Numbered from the stretch's first letter, positions 35,293-45,111 are shown. The stretch is DNA of 64,000 nt from an uncultured bacterium (GCA_905215345.1 CAJMPR010000001.1:437271-501270); one strand, 5' to 3'. Made by a program: numbers and translations. The notes: generated from the letters alone by a model not told the origin.

Positions 35293-36267
35293 TTAGTTCA
35301 TACTTTGAATCTTACGGAACAGTTCTTTCTGTTCTTCCGTTAGGTTTGTAGGCAACTTCACGGAATAAGTCACGATAAGATCACCATACTGCCCTTCTTT
35401 CTTATATACCGGAAACCCTTTGCCTTTCAACTTAACTTTGGTTCCGCTCTGTGTCTCCGGTTTTACTTTCAACTTCACTTTACCGTTCAGCGTGTCTACC
35501 ACCTTCTCGCCGCCCAAAAGTGCCGTATAAAGGTCAACGGAAATATCCACATACAAATCATCACCCAAACGTTTGAAAACAGGATCATCAGCGATAACAA
35601 ATGTAATGTACAAATCGCCCGCAGGTCCACCATTGACACCTTCGCTACCATAACCTTTCAGTTTGATTACCTGCCCATTTGCCACCCCTGCAGGAATGGT
35701 AATACGTACATTTTTACCATTGATCGTCAGAACCTGCTTATGAGTTTCTGCGGCATCACGAAGTGATAAGTTCAGGTCTGCATGATAATCCTGCCCGCGA
35801 AAACCGGCATTAGCTCCACCACCGCTACGTGAACGATGTCCGAACATTTGTTCAAAAAAGTCAGAGAATCCTCCGGCATTATTACCCGAGAACTCCTGTC
35901 CGTCGGAAGAATACCAATAGCTACCGCCACCATCAGAGCCAAAGCCACCACCCGAGCCACCAAAACCTGCTCCGCCGAAGCCTCCAAAGCCACCGGCGCC
36001 GGCTTGTTGTTGTGCTCGTTTCTGTGCTTCAAATTCATCTGCATGTTTCCAGTGTTCACCGTATTCATCGTATTTCTTTCGTTTCTCAGGATCACTCAAC
36101 ACTTCATTTGCTTCGTTGATTGCCTGAAATTTGTCCTTAGCCGTAGCATCATTCGGATTCAAATCAGGATGATGCTTGCGTGCCAATTTACGGAACGCTT
36201 TCTTTATGTCATCCTGAGATGCCTTTTTGTCCACCCCAAGGACTTGATAATAATCAATATAAGCCAT
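35293..36267 (-). CDS. cbpA: DnaJ-type cochaperone (CbpA-like)
   Basis: A 324-residue J-domain protein. The J domain (1-70) has the HPD motif in RKHHPDLN. A long Gly/Phe-rich linker (about 85-150) follows, then the DnaJ C-terminal substrate-binding domains (VRITIPAGVANGQVIKLKGYG, GDLYITF). The CxxCxGxG zinc domain of DnaJ is absent, so it is CbpA-like. It stimulates Hsp70 and is paired with the CbpM regulator downstream. Confidence 0.92.
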   Translation of the reverse strand: MAYIDYYQVLGVDKKASQDDIKKAFRKLARKHHPDLNPNDATAKDKFQAINEANEVLSDPEKRKKYDEYGEHWKHADEFEAQKRAQQQAGAGGFGGFGGAGFGGSGGGFGSDGGGSYWYSSDGQEFSGNNAGGFSDFFEQMFGHRSRSGGGANAGFRGQDYHADLNLSLRDAAETHKQVLTINGKNVRITIPAGVANGQVIKLKGYGSEGVNGGPAGDLYITFVIADDPVFKRLGDDLYVDISVDLYTALLGGEKVVDTLNGKVKLKVKPETQSGTKVKLKGKGFPVYKKEGQYGDLIVTYSVKLPTNLTEEQKELFRKIQSMN

Positions 36268-36578
36268 AGTTTATAAGTTTTTTAATCTAAGAATGGTAAA
36301 ACAAATAATACGCCAACATTGTTTGGTTGAAGCTAAAATACGTAAACGAAAATTAAAAACAATTTCATCACAGCATAAACATATAATATACAAACACATA
36401 CACTTTACACAGCATTCATTTCACACCCAATTAATACTAAAATATTGTAAACAACACGTAATATCAACTAATTATTCACCCTAATTCTTCCTAAAATTGA
36501 TAGAAACTGCTTTATTTGTAATAGATAAAAACATTTTTTATAGTACAAACACCAACCTTAAATTAAGAATGCCCCCGT
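36268..36578. other. AT-rich divergent intergenic region
   Basis: A 311-bp stretch between the cbpA start (minus) and the GH9 gene start (plus). It is very AT-rich. Near-consensus -7 boxes are suspected on both sides (TATTATTTG on the minus strand at about 36300-36310, TTTATTTG on the plus strand at about 36513-36520), but neither fits TAnnTTTG exactly. No gene or repeat seen. Confidence 0.4.
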
Positions 36579-39089
36579 ATGAAAAGTAATTATTGGCTCC
36601 TAACAGTAATATTAGCATTGGTAGCACTCCCCGGAAAAGCGGATGAGTGGATTAGAATTAATCAACTTGGCTACTTGCCACAGTCTGTCAAAGTGGCTGT
36701 ATTTATGAGTGAAGACGAAACCAACGTAAAAGACTATGCATTGGTCGATGCTTTTACAGGAAAGACCGTATACATTTTTACCAGTCCGAAAGCTACCGGC
36801 AAATCAGGAGGAATGAAAACCACCTACCGATTGGATTTCAGTAAATTTCAAGAACCAGGGACTTATTATTTAAAAGCAGGAAAAGCTGTATCTCCCCGTT
36901 TCCCCATCAATGCACAAGTTTATAATGGCACGGCAGATTTCTTGCTGAACTATATGCGCCAACAGCGCTGTGGCTATAATCCATTTTTGAAAGATAGCTG
37001 CCATGTACACGACGGATATATAGTATACCACCCCACCAAAACCGGACAGCATATTGATGTTCGCGGTGGCTGGCATGATGCTACGGATTATTTGCAATAT
37101 ACCACTACTTCTGCCAACGCCATTTATCAGATGATGTTTGCCTATCAGGAAAATCCGGAGTCTTTCGGTGACGCTTATAATGCAAACGGGCATCCGGGCG
37201 CAAACGGTATTCCTGACATTGTAGATGAAATTAAATGGGGATTGGACTGGTTAAACCGTATGAATCCTACTCCCGGCGAACTTTATAACCAGATTGCGGA
37301 CGACCGTGACCATGCAGGCATGCGTCTGCCTAATAAAGACGAAGTTGACTATGGTTATGGTCCGGGTAAAGGACGTCCTGTTTATTTTTGTAGTGGAGAA
37401 CCGCAAGTTCGCGGACAGTTTATAAATGCAACCACGGGTGTAGCAAGTACGGCCGGTAAATTTGCATCCTGTTTTGCATTAGGCGCTAAAGTCTTGAAGG
37501 ATTTTTATCCTGAATTTGCCACTCAAATAGGAGAAAAGGCTGATGCCGCTTATCAGGAAGGTGTGAAGAAACCGGGTGTGTGCCAGACTGCTTCCGTAAA
37601 ATCACCTTACATCTATGAAGAAGACAACTGGGTAGACGACATGGAACTGGGAGCCATGGAGCTATATAAAACGACAGGCGACTCCAAGTATCTTGACCAA
37701 GCTCTTGAATATGGACGTTGTGAACCTATTACTCCGTGGATGGGAGCTGACAGTGCACGACACTACCAATGGTATCCGTTTATGAACATGGGACATTATC
37801 ATCTGGCTACAGTTAATAACAAGCGTATTAATAAAGAATTTATCCGTAATATGCGCACGGGCATTGAACGTACGTATGAAAAAGCCGTTGAAAGTCCATT
37901 TTTGCACGGCATCCCATACATCTGGTGTTCCAACAACCTGACAACAGCCATGTTAACGCAATGCCGCTTGTATCGTGAAACGACCGGTGATGAGACTTAT
38001 GCCGAAATGGAAGCAGCCCTCCGTGACTGGTTATTCGGTTGTAATCCGTGGGGAACCAGTATGATTGTAGAACTCCCATTATACGGAGATTACCCCTCGC
38101 AACCGCACTCATCCTTGCTGAACGCAGGAGTAGGCAATACCACCGGTGGATTGGTAGATGGTCCCGTTTATCGTAGCATCTTTGAAAGTCTGCGAGGTGT
38201 CAATATGACTGGTATCCCCGGCACTCCCGGACAAGATTATGAACGTTTCCAACCGGACTTGATGGTTTACCATGATGCCATTCATGACTATTCCACGAAC
38301 GAGCCTACTATGGATGGAACAGCCTGCCTCACCTATTATCTCTCTTCCATGCAGAAGGATGGTATGAAGCAAGCTAAAATACAAGAAGAGAAAAATGTAT
38401 ACGTTAACGGCGGCATCATACGTACCGATCCTTCCAAAAAACAAATCACGCTTGTGTTTACCGCTGCTGACAAAGCGGATGGTGCCGATGCCATTATCAA
38501 CACTTTGAAGAAACATAACATCAAAGGTGGATTCTTCTTTACTGGTGAGTTCTACGAACTTTTCCCCGATGTGGTAAAGCGTTTGCTTAATGAAGGTCAT
38601 CTGGTAGGCAGCCACAGTTACGGGCATCTGCTTTATATGCCATGGGAAAACCGTGACTCTCTGCTCGTAACACGTGACGAGTTTGAAAAGGATATGCTGA
38701 AAAGCTATGAAACTATGCGCAAGGCGGGAATTGAATACAAAGATGCACCTATTTACATCCCGCCCTATGAATATTATAATAAAGAAATAGCGTCATGGGC
38801 AAAAAGTATGGGTATTCAAATCATCAATTACACACCCGGTACTATGAGCAATGCTGATTATACCACTCCCGACATGGGTCCCAAATACCGAAGTAGTAAA
38901 TTCATCTATGACAAAATCATGGAAGTGGAGAAAAAAGAAGGTCTTAACGGACACTTGATGCTAATACACTTCGGTACGGACGACCGTCGCACAGATAAGT
39001 TCTATAACAATTATCTGGATAAAATGATAAAAACTCTAAAGCGGAAAGGCTACACCTTTGTTCCCGTCCGCGAAGCAGTAGGTATTTAG
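36579..39089 (+). CDS. GH9 glycoside hydrolase fused to a CE4 polysaccharide deacetylase-like domain
   Basis: An 836-residue secreted protein (signal peptide to about residue 21). An N-terminal Ig-like CelD_N domain (about 24-110) begins WIRINQLGYLP. The GH9 catalytic domain (about 115-592) has GGWHDATD (163-170, base Asp) and the proton donor Glu575 in DYSTNEPTMDG. Residues about 600-836 are NodB-like: HSYGH (679-683) keeps the second metal motif, but the first motif TFDDG reads VFTAADKADG, so the expected Asp pair is displaced or lost. Predicted to act on beta-1,4-glucan-type or peptidoglycan-related glycans. Substrate not known. It stands alone, without SusC/D. Confidence 0.88.
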   Translation: MKSNYWLLTVILALVALPGKADEWIRINQLGYLPQSVKVAVFMSEDETNVKDYALVDAFTGKTVYIFTSPKATGKSGGMKTTYRLDFSKFQEPGTYYLKAGKAVSPRFPINAQVYNGTADFLLNYMRQQRCGYNPFLKDSCHVHDGYIVYHPTKTGQHIDVRGGWHDATDYLQYTTTSANAIYQMMFAYQENPESFGDAYNANGHPGANGIPDIVDEIKWGLDWLNRMNPTPGELYNQIADDRDHAGMRLPNKDEVDYGYGPGKGRPVYFCSGEPQVRGQFINATTGVASTAGKFASCFALGAKVLKDFYPEFATQIGEKADAAYQEGVKKPGVCQTASVKSPYIYEEDNWVDDMELGAMELYKTTGDSKYLDQALEYGRCEPITPWMGADSARHYQWYPFMNMGHYHLATVNNKRINKEFIRNMRTGIERTYEKAVESPFLHGIPYIWCSNNLTTAMLTQCRLYRETTGDETYAEMEAALRDWLFGCNPWGTSMIVELPLYGDYPSQPHSSLLNAGVGNTTGGLVDGPVYRSIFESLRGVNMTGIPGTPGQDYERFQPDLMVYHDAIHDYSTNEPTMDGTACLTYYLSSMQKDGMKQAKIQEEKNVYVNGGIIRTDPSKKQITLVFTAADKADGADAIINTLKKHNIKGGFFFTGEFYELFPDVVKRLLNEGHLVGSHSYGHLLYMPWENRDSLLVTRDEFEKDMLKSYETMRKAGIEYKDAPIYIPPYEYYNKEIASWAKSMGIQIINYTPGTMSNADYTTPDMGPKYRSSKFIYDKIMEVEKKEGLNGHLMLIHFGTDDRRTDKFYNNYLDKMIKTLKRKGYTFVPVREAVGI

Positions 39090-39168
39090 ACTATAATTTA
39101 TAAGAAGGTTAGTTAAAAGGTTATCATGTAAAGGTATTTAAGGTAATATTCAATCGGTTTGTTTTCAG

Positions 39169-39206
39169 AAAACCTCCCCTCACCCCCAAGAGGGGAAGGT
39201 TTTTAG
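39169..39206 (+). terminator. Terminator after the GH9-CE4 gene
   Basis: AAAACCTCCCCTC (39169-39181) pairs with GAGGGGAAGGTTTT (39190-39203) with one bulge, followed by a T. It lies 80 nt beyond the stop. A weaker CCCCA/TGGGG hairpin follows at 39214-39236 with TTTTCTTT after it. Confidence 0.7.
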
Positions 39207-39303
39207 GTTAAGTCCCCAGCCTGCGAAGGTATGGGGCTTTTCTTTCGCTCCGAAATATTGACGCCCAAACAGAGCTGAAAACTCCATTAATAAATTCACT
39301 TGA

Positions 39304-39362
39304 AATTTTGCTAGAATTATGAGGGAATTCTAGTAAAATTCTATAATAATTATAGTAGATTT
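39304..39362. repeat. 22-bp-period array of AATT-N7-AATT units
   Basis: AATT-N7-AATT at 39304-39318 and 39326-39340, and AATT-N7-ATTT at 39348-39362, so centres are 22 bp apart. The last unit runs into the 3' end of the threonine aldolase gene (stop at 39350). The longer palindrome CTAGAATT-N7-AATTCTAG (39311-39333) joins units 1 and 2. Confidence 0.75.
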
Positions 39363-40372
39363 TTTTTCACCGCCTGCAACAGCTCTTCAATATCTTTTTC
39401 AGTTGTATCAAAAGATGTTACAAAACGGATTTCATTACACGCCTCATCCCAGAAATAAAAAAAGTAGTTTTCCAGAAGTTTATCGATAACAGGACGGGGC
39501 ATCGTAAGGAAAAGTTGGTTACTTTCCATTTTCTGGGTGAAGTGCACACCCGGCAAATCTTTTAAAGCTTCATACAACTGCCAAGCCATTTTATTGGCAT
39601 GAGCAGCATTTTTCAACCAAAGGTCATCAGTCAGATATGCTGTAAACTGGCACGACAGATAACGTTGTTTGGATGCAAGTTGTGCAGACTGCTTACGTAC
39701 GAAATAAGCCTCTTTCTTCAATGCAGGATTAAAAATTATCACACTTTCTCCAAGCATCAAGCCGTTCTTTGTACCGCCGAAACTCAGAATATCGATACCA
39801 CAATCAACCGTAAGTTCTTTGAAACTAAGATTCAATGCGGCACATGCATTGGCAAGGCGTGCACCATCCATGTGAACATACATACCATGATGATGGGCTA
39901 ATTCCGTCAGAGCACAAAGTTCGTCGGGCTTGTAAATAGTTCCCAACTCCGTACATTGTGAAATGTAAATGGCTCCTGGCTGAGAATGATGCTGTTCACC
40001 GAAGTGGCAGAGGTAAGGACGTATCAATTCAGGAGTGAGTTTACCGTCAGAGGTTGCAATAGGTCGTATCTGACAACCTGTCATGCGGGCAGGAGAGCCG
40101 CATTCGTCTACATAGACATGTGCAGTCTCAGCACATATAATAGAATTGAACGAACGTGTACAAAGCTGTAAAGCGACAGCATTACTACCGGTTCCGTTGA
40201 ATACAAACAAAGGTTCACAATCGGGAGTAAATGATTCCTTGATTTTACTGACAGCTTCTTTCGTCCAGAAATCGTCACCATACCCTATGGCATGGTCCTG
40301 ATTAGCCCGGCTCAAAGCCTCCATTACCAAAGGATGCACACCGGAATTATTATCTGAAGCAAAACTTCTCAT
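39350..40372 (-). CDS. Low-specificity threonine aldolase family PLP enzyme
   Basis: A 340-residue beta-eliminating lyase of fold-type I. The family start SFASDNNSGVHPLVMEAL is visible. ETAHVYVDECGSP stacks the cofactor, HMDGARLANA carries the Asp that binds the PLP ring, and FGGTKNG holds the Schiff-base lysine. It cleaves L-threonine or L-allo-threonine to glycine and acetaldehyde. Monocistronic on the minus strand. Confidence 0.9.
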   Translation of the reverse strand: MRSFASDNNSGVHPLVMEALSRANQDHAIGYGDDFWTKEAVSKIKESFTPDCEPLFVFNGTGSNAVALQLCTRSFNSIICAETAHVYVDECGSPARMTGCQIRPIATSDGKLTPELIRPYLCHFGEQHHSQPGAIYISQCTELGTIYKPDELCALTELAHHHGMYVHMDGARLANACAALNLSFKELTVDCGIDILSFGGTKNGLMLGESVIIFNPALKKEAYFVRKQSAQLASKQRYLSCQFTAYLTDDLWLKNAAHANKMAWQLYEALKDLPGVHFTQKMESNQLFLTMPRPVIDKLLENYFFYFWDEACNEIRFVTSFDTTEKDIEELLQAVKKNLL

Positions 40373-40535
40373 TATTGTTTCTATTTTATTTTTTTAAAGA
40401 ATATGCAAAGAAAACAATAATCTACCAAATGAAAAAACAAAGGGACGCAGATTTCACGACGATAGAAAATCTTTCCCACGCTGCAAAATCCACATCAACT
40501 TTAAATTTAAGCTGCTTAATTTAACCGGTCATTCT

Positions 40536-40754
40536 TTACCCGATATATACGTTTACCCCTAATGAAATGTAAAGTTCATCCTCTTCCTGATAGAACTCGA
40601 TTTTCTCTTCACGGGCAAGCCAGCCTAAAGCAGCACCTAGCTCTATGTCTTTCAAGCCAGAATTTTTCTTCAATGCCCCGTAACTCCATTTGGCATAGTT
40701 ACTAAGCAACTGCCAGACTTTACCTGCATTTACTCCAATTTCATTTTTATTCAT
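40536..40754 (-). CDS. Small winged-helix protein (DUF2582-like)
   Basis: A 72-residue protein with the pattern of a single winged helix: AGKVWQLLSNYAKWSYGALKKNSGLKDIELGAALGWLAREEKIEF, then two beta-strands. It resembles the DUF2582 winged-helix proteins common in Bacteroidetes. It may bind DNA, but no target is known. Single gene, 240 nt from the groEL stop. Confidence 0.75.
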   Translation of the reverse strand: MNKNEIGVNAGKVWQLLSNYAKWSYGALKKNSGLKDIELGAALGWLAREEKIEFYQEEDELYISLGVNVYIG

Positions 40755-40920
40755 TTTACTTTCTAAATTAAAGAGATTAATAGTTTGTTGATTAGGTTAC
40801 CTTTACGGGCATAAAGATATTATCTTTAACTATAACAACACAAAAAGCGAGTAAAGGATATCAAAATTAATCACTTTTGTAACTGTTTCGTCATTTTATA
40901 CAATTACAAATGACATATAT

Positions 40921-40960
40921 ATAAAAAAGCCGCAATATCCTTTCATGGATATCGCGGCCA
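40921..40960 (-). terminator. Terminator of groES-groEL
   Basis: GCCGCAATATCC (40929-40940) pairs with GGATATCGCGGC (40947-40958) with one mismatch. On the minus strand it is followed by TTTTTTAT. Confidence 0.88.
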
Positions 40961-40995
40961 ATTTATAAATTTAAAAAATCAGGGGAAAAACGATC

Positions 40996-42633
40996 TTACA
41001 TCATTCCGCCCATACCTCCCATTCCGGGAGCACCCATCGGCATTTCAGGCTTGTCTTCTTTCTTTTCTACGATCACACATTCGGTAGTCAGGAACATACC
41101 TGCGATAGATGCAGCATTCTCAAGAGCTACACGGGTAACCTTAGCAGGATCTACTACACCGGCAGCATGCAAGTTTTCGTAAACATCAGTACGGGCATTG
41201 TATCCGTAGTCAGCCTTGCCTTCGCGTACTTTCTGTACGACAACAGCACCTTCTTTCCCGGCATTAGCAACAATCTGACGCAACGGTTCTTCAATAGCGC
41301 GTTTGATAATATCAATACCGGTAGTCTCATCGATATTGTCACCCTTCATACCTTCCAAAACATCGAGCGCACGGATGTAAGCTACACCACCACCTGCAAC
41401 GATACCTTCTTCAATAGCAGCACGAGTGGCACGCAAAGCGTCATCTACACGGTCTTTCTTTTCTTTCATCTCAACTTCGGACGCAGCACCTACATAAAGA
41501 ACAGCTACACCACCTGACAACTTAGCCAAACGTTCCTGCAGTTTTTCTTTATCATAGTCGGACTTAGTAGCAGCAATCTGAGCCTTGATTTGTTCGCAAC
41601 GTTCCTTAATATTGGCTTTCTCACCGGCACCGTTTACAATAGTTGTATTATCTTTAGATACAGTTACTTTGTCGGCAGTACCCAACATTTCAATAGTCGC
41701 TTGTTCCAGCTTCAAACCTTTTTCCTCGCTGATAACAACACCACCGGTCAATACAGCGATATCTTCCAACATTTCTTTACGACGGTCACCGAAGCCCGGA
41801 GCCTTCACTGCACATATCTTTAACTGAGAACGCAGACGGTTCACAACCAATGTAGTCAACGCTTCGCTATCTACATCTTCCGCAATTACCAACAGAGGGC
41901 GCCCCGTTTGAACAGCCGGTTCAAGGATAGGCAAGAAATCTTTCAAGTTAGAAATCTTCTTGTCATAAATCAAGATGTACGGTTTCTCCATTTCGCATTC
42001 CATCTTTTCAGTATTGGTAACGAAATAAGCGGAAAGATAACCACGGTCGAACTGCATACCTTCTACTACACCAATAGTAGTATCTGTACCCTTAGCCTCT
42101 TCGATAGTGATAACACCGTCTTTAGAAACTTTGCGCATAGCATCGGCAATCAATTTACCGATAACCGGATCATTGTTGGCAGAAACAGAAGCAACCTGTT
42201 CAATCTTATCATAGTTGTCACCAACTTTCTCAGCTTGGCCCTTAATAGATTCAACTACTTTGGCAACAGCCTTATCGATACCGCGTTTGATATCCATAGG
42301 ACTTGCACCGGCAGTTACGTTCTTCAAACCTTCAGCTACGATAGCCTGAGCCAAAACTGTAGCAGTAGTAGTACCGTCACCTGCATCGTCACCTGTCTTG
42401 GAAGCTACTTCCTTAACCAGTTGTGCACCGGTATTCTGGTAAGCATCAGCCAATTCAACTTCTTTTGCAACTGTCACACCATCTTTTGTGATGTGAGGAG
42501 CACCAAATTTCTTTTCAATGATCACGTTACGTCCTTTAGGACCAAGGGTCACTTTTACTGCATTCGCCAGTGTATCGATACCTTTTTTCAATTGGTCACG
42601 GGCATCGATATTAAATAATATTTCTTTTGCCAT
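40996..42633 (-). CDS. groEL: Chaperonin GroEL (Hsp60)
   Basis: A 545-residue group I chaperonin subunit of normal length. The start MAKEILFNIDARDQLKKG, the ATP-binding GDGTTTATVLAQAIV (about 86-100) and the Gly-Met-rich C-terminal tail GMGGMGGMM are all present. It forms the double-ring folding chamber closed by GroES, encoded 41 nt upstream in the same operon. I saw no CIRCE-type inverted repeat upstream, and no clear promoter. Confidence 0.98.
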   Translation of the reverse strand: MAKEILFNIDARDQLKKGIDTLANAVKVTLGPKGRNVIIEKKFGAPHITKDGVTVAKEVELADAYQNTGAQLVKEVASKTGDDAGDGTTTATVLAQAIVAEGLKNVTAGASPMDIKRGIDKAVAKVVESIKGQAEKVGDNYDKIEQVASVSANNDPVIGKLIADAMRKVSKDGVITIEEAKGTDTTIGVVEGMQFDRGYLSAYFVTNTEKMECEMEKPYILIYDKKISNLKDFLPILEPAVQTGRPLLVIAEDVDSEALTTLVVNRLRSQLKICAVKAPGFGDRRKEMLEDIAVLTGGVVISEEKGLKLEQATIEMLGTADKVTVSKDNTTIVNGAGEKANIKERCEQIKAQIAATKSDYDKEKLQERLAKLSGGVAVLYVGAASEVEMKEKKDRVDDALRATRAAIEEGIVAGGGVAYIRALDVLEGMKGDNIDETTGIDIIKRAIEEPLRQIVANAGKEGAVVVQKVREGKADYGYNARTDVYENLHAAGVVDPAKVTRVALENAASIAGMFLTTECVIVEKKEDKPEMPMGAPGMGGMGGMM

Positions 42634-42674
42634 AATATTTATCTATTTACTAATTATAAATTACTAATTACAAA

Positions 42675-42947
42675 TTATCCCAAAACAGCGAGCACATCGC
42701 TTTGACGCATAATAAGGTATTTGGTATTTTCAACTTCCAATTCTGTACCGGCATACTTGCCATACAATACCGTATCGCCGACTTTCAACACCATTTCTTC
42801 GTCTTTTGTTCCGTTGCCTACTGCAATCACTTCACCTTTCAAGGGCTTTTCTTTTGCTGTATCAGGAATAATGATACCGCCAATAGTCTTTTCTTCTGCA
42901 GGTGCAGGGAGTATCAGCACTCTGTCTGCCAATGGTTTAATGTTCAT
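42675..42947 (-). CDS. groES: Co-chaperonin GroES (Hsp10)
   Basis: A 90-residue GroES of normal length with the start MNIKPLADRVLILPAPAEEKT, the mobile loop (KTIGGIIIPDTAKEKP, about 20-35) and GDTVLYGKYAGTE. It is the lid of the GroEL chamber. First gene of the groES-groEL operon. Confidence 0.98.
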   Translation of the reverse strand: MNIKPLADRVLILPAPAEEKTIGGIIIPDTAKEKPLKGEVIAVGNGTKDEEMVLKVGDTVLYGKYAGTELEVENTKYLIMRQSDVLAVLG

Positions 42948-43138
42948 AGTTCTTTTCGTTTTTATATGTTATACATTTTAATTATATATAGTAATTTTGC
43001 TTTATACAAGCGATAAACAACTTGCGAAAACCGTGCCAAACGAGAAAGCTGTTCGTTTGGCAGATAAAGGCTGACAAAATGGCAAAGAATAAAACGGTAA
43101 TTGCTATATTTACAGCTTCTAAAAATCAAGTCTTGTTT

Positions 43139-43990
43139 ATGAATGCAATATGGACAGTTCTCCCCATTCTCACTCTATTGATGTTTGAACTGGGACTGAC
43201 ATTACAAGTAGAAGATTTCAAATTGTTTCGCAAGCGTCCCCGCCCAATTATTGCCGGCTTGATCGGACAGATTATTTTTCTGCCTGTATTGGCATTTATC
43301 TTAGGCAAGATATTTCATCTTGAACCGCTGTTTTTCATCGGAATCATACTTATCGCTTGCTCTCCCGGAGGTAGTTCTTCCAATATCTTTTCTATGATAG
43401 TCAAAGGTGACGTAGCTTTATCTGTATCATTAACAGCATTTAGCAGCATCATTACCTTATTTACTATTCCTTTAATAATGGAGCTTACCACTCATTTTAT
43501 AGACAGCCAACTTACTATAAACGTACACCTTCCGGTCGGCAGCCTCATCATGCAGAATTTAGCGCTCATGCTTTTGCCTATCGTAGCAGGTATCTTTTTA
43601 AAACGACACCGCCTTCAGATAGCGGAGAAAATACATAAAATACTATCCAAAGTAGCTTTTCCTGCACTTATCCTACTGGCAACATTTTTTTTCATTCAAC
43701 ATCATAACACTATCACAGTTCAATTCGGCAAGTTAGGGTTATGCATTTCAGTTCTCATCTTGGCAGCTATGGGAGGTGGGGCCATGTTATCGAAATCAAT
43801 GCGTCTCAACTCAAAAGAGCAGCGTACGCTTATCATAGAAATAGGTATGCAAAATGCCGCTCAAGCCATTGCTGTTGCCAGTAGTCCGTTCGTTTTCAAT
43901 AACGATATCATAGCAATACCTGCTATTATTTATGCATTGATGATGAATGTGATTTTAATTATTTATGTAGGTATAGTCAAAAAAATATAA
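43139..43990 (+). CDS. Bile acid:sodium symporter family transporter
   Basis: A 283-residue inner-membrane protein with about nine or ten hydrophobic segments. It has the family motif ACSPGGSSSNIFSMIVKGDVALS and GMQNAAQAIAVASS. I placed the start at 43139 because the frame upstream (ATGs at 43022 and 43079) encodes polar residues not typical of the family. A -7-like TATATTTA (43105-43112) also lies just before it. Substrate could be a bile acid or another organic anion and cannot be told from sequence. Confidence 0.82.
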   Translation: MNAIWTVLPILTLLMFELGLTLQVEDFKLFRKRPRPIIAGLIGQIIFLPVLAFILGKIFHLEPLFFIGIILIACSPGGSSSNIFSMIVKGDVALSVSLTAFSSIITLFTIPLIMELTTHFIDSQLTINVHLPVGSLIMQNLALMLLPIVAGIFLKRHRLQIAEKIHKILSKVAFPALILLATFFFIQHHNTITVQFGKLGLCISVLILAAMGGGAMLSKSMRLNSKEQRTLIIEIGMQNAAQAIAVASSPFVFNNDIIAIPAIIYALMMNVILIIYVGIVKKI

Positions 43991-44042
43991 TGATTGCTTC
44001 ATCGTCCTTTTTCTACCAGCAATTATATAATATTCTTTCAAC

Positions 44043-44783
44043 TCAGAGATAATCTGCCAACTGATATCTTCCCTTCCTCCTCGTAGATTTACCATACTGT
44101 ATCACCTTTTGGGGACAAACATGAACACAAGCCATACAATGAATACATTGTTTGCCCCACACCGGACTACCATTAGTCATCAAAATATTCTTTACAGGAC
44201 ACACTTGGCTACATTTACCACAAGAAATACATCCCTCATCCAAATGAAAATTCTTGGAACTAACAACAAACCACACAAACAAAGGATTCACAACGTATGT
44301 TTTCAACCATGCCACACTACCTTCGTGCACATTCCATACTTTTTTCTGCCGAAGTACATCTTCTGCAATCGAAGTAATCATATGCCGTGCATTCTCTATT
44401 TTTTTAAGGCAAAGTTCATCAGTATCCAAATTAAACATGGGGATATAGGTATTAGGCATAGCAACAGACCATGCTGCATCCAAAGGAAAATGTTTCACCA
44501 AACGATTCATTCCTTTTCCCATATCATCACCACAAGTACATACTGCATAGCGATACTTACAGCATTCTAACTGAAGCTTCGACAAAAAATCTATTACCAC
44601 ACGTGGTGCATACCATGAATGTACCGGAAAAACAACACCTATCTTTTCGGCCTTTATCAACTCTTCAGGTAACTGAACACATCTAAGACAGTCAGCAATA
44701 TTGCAAACTACATCATTTGCAGCCTCTGCAAGCTGTTCCGCAATCCAGCGGGAGTTCCCAGTACCGGTAAAATAAAGTATCAT
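44043..44783 (-). CDS. EFR1-type flavodoxin-ferredoxin protein
   Basis: A 246-residue redox protein. The N-terminal flavodoxin-like FMN site is YFTGTGNSRWIAEQL (about 4-18). Two C-terminal 4Fe-4S clusters are formed by CISCGKCSQVCP and CIHCMACVHVCP (about 188-230). This is the layout of EFR1 family flavoprotein-ferredoxin proteins. Partner unknown. Single gene. Confidence 0.88.
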   Translation of the reverse strand: MILYFTGTGNSRWIAEQLAEAANDVVCNIADCLRCVQLPEELIKAEKIGVVFPVHSWYAPRVVIDFLSKLQLECCKYRYAVCTCGDDMGKGMNRLVKHFPLDAAWSVAMPNTYIPMFNLDTDELCLKKIENARHMITSIAEDVLRQKKVWNVHEGSVAWLKTYVVNPLFVWFVVSSKNFHLDEGCISCGKCSQVCPVKNILMTNGSPVWGKQCIHCMACVHVCPQKVIQYGKSTRRKGRYQLADYL

Positions 44784-44872
44784 AACTAAAAAATATCCTC
44801 ATGCTTCATTCTGATACATTAGACAATATCAGTATAGCCATGGGGATGCTTTATATTTATTATATTGCTTTG

Positions 44873-45031
44873 TTAATCCAGCAATTCCTCTATGGAATAG
44901 CTTTCCCAAAATGCTTTGGTAGAATGCACCAATGAACTGCCCATATAAAGCAGAAACAATACCGCTAAGACAATCATCAAGAAACTGACGAGGGCATTGT
45001 GTTTTTCTTGCTTGAATTCAATAGAAACCAT
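44873..45031 (-). CDS. Small single-span membrane protein (52 aa)
   Basis: A 52-codon frame with a central hydrophobic segment (about 13-31, VSFLMIVLAVLFLLYMGSS) between a charged N-terminus (MVSIEFKQEKHN) and a soluble tail (FWESYSIEELLD). A strong Shine-Dalgarno sequence AGGAGG precedes the ATG by 6 nt, unusual for Bacteroides and supporting real translation. No family recognised. It lies alone between the EFR1 gene and hisS on the same strand. Confidence 0.65.
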   Translation of the reverse strand: MVSIEFKQEKHNALVSFLMIVLAVLFLLYMGSSLVHSTKAFWESYSIEELLD

Positions 45032-45111
45032 AAAAACCTCCTTTTTTTATTGTCATTGCAAAGATAAATAGCGGACATTACATTTCCGAAACACGTGCAT
45101 GACAAATATAC

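Noticed and set aside
43022..43138. N-terminal extension of the bile acid symporter family protein
   Set aside because: The extra residues (RKPCQTRK...) are polar and not typical of the family, and a -7-like box lies inside this stretch, so I placed the start at 43139.
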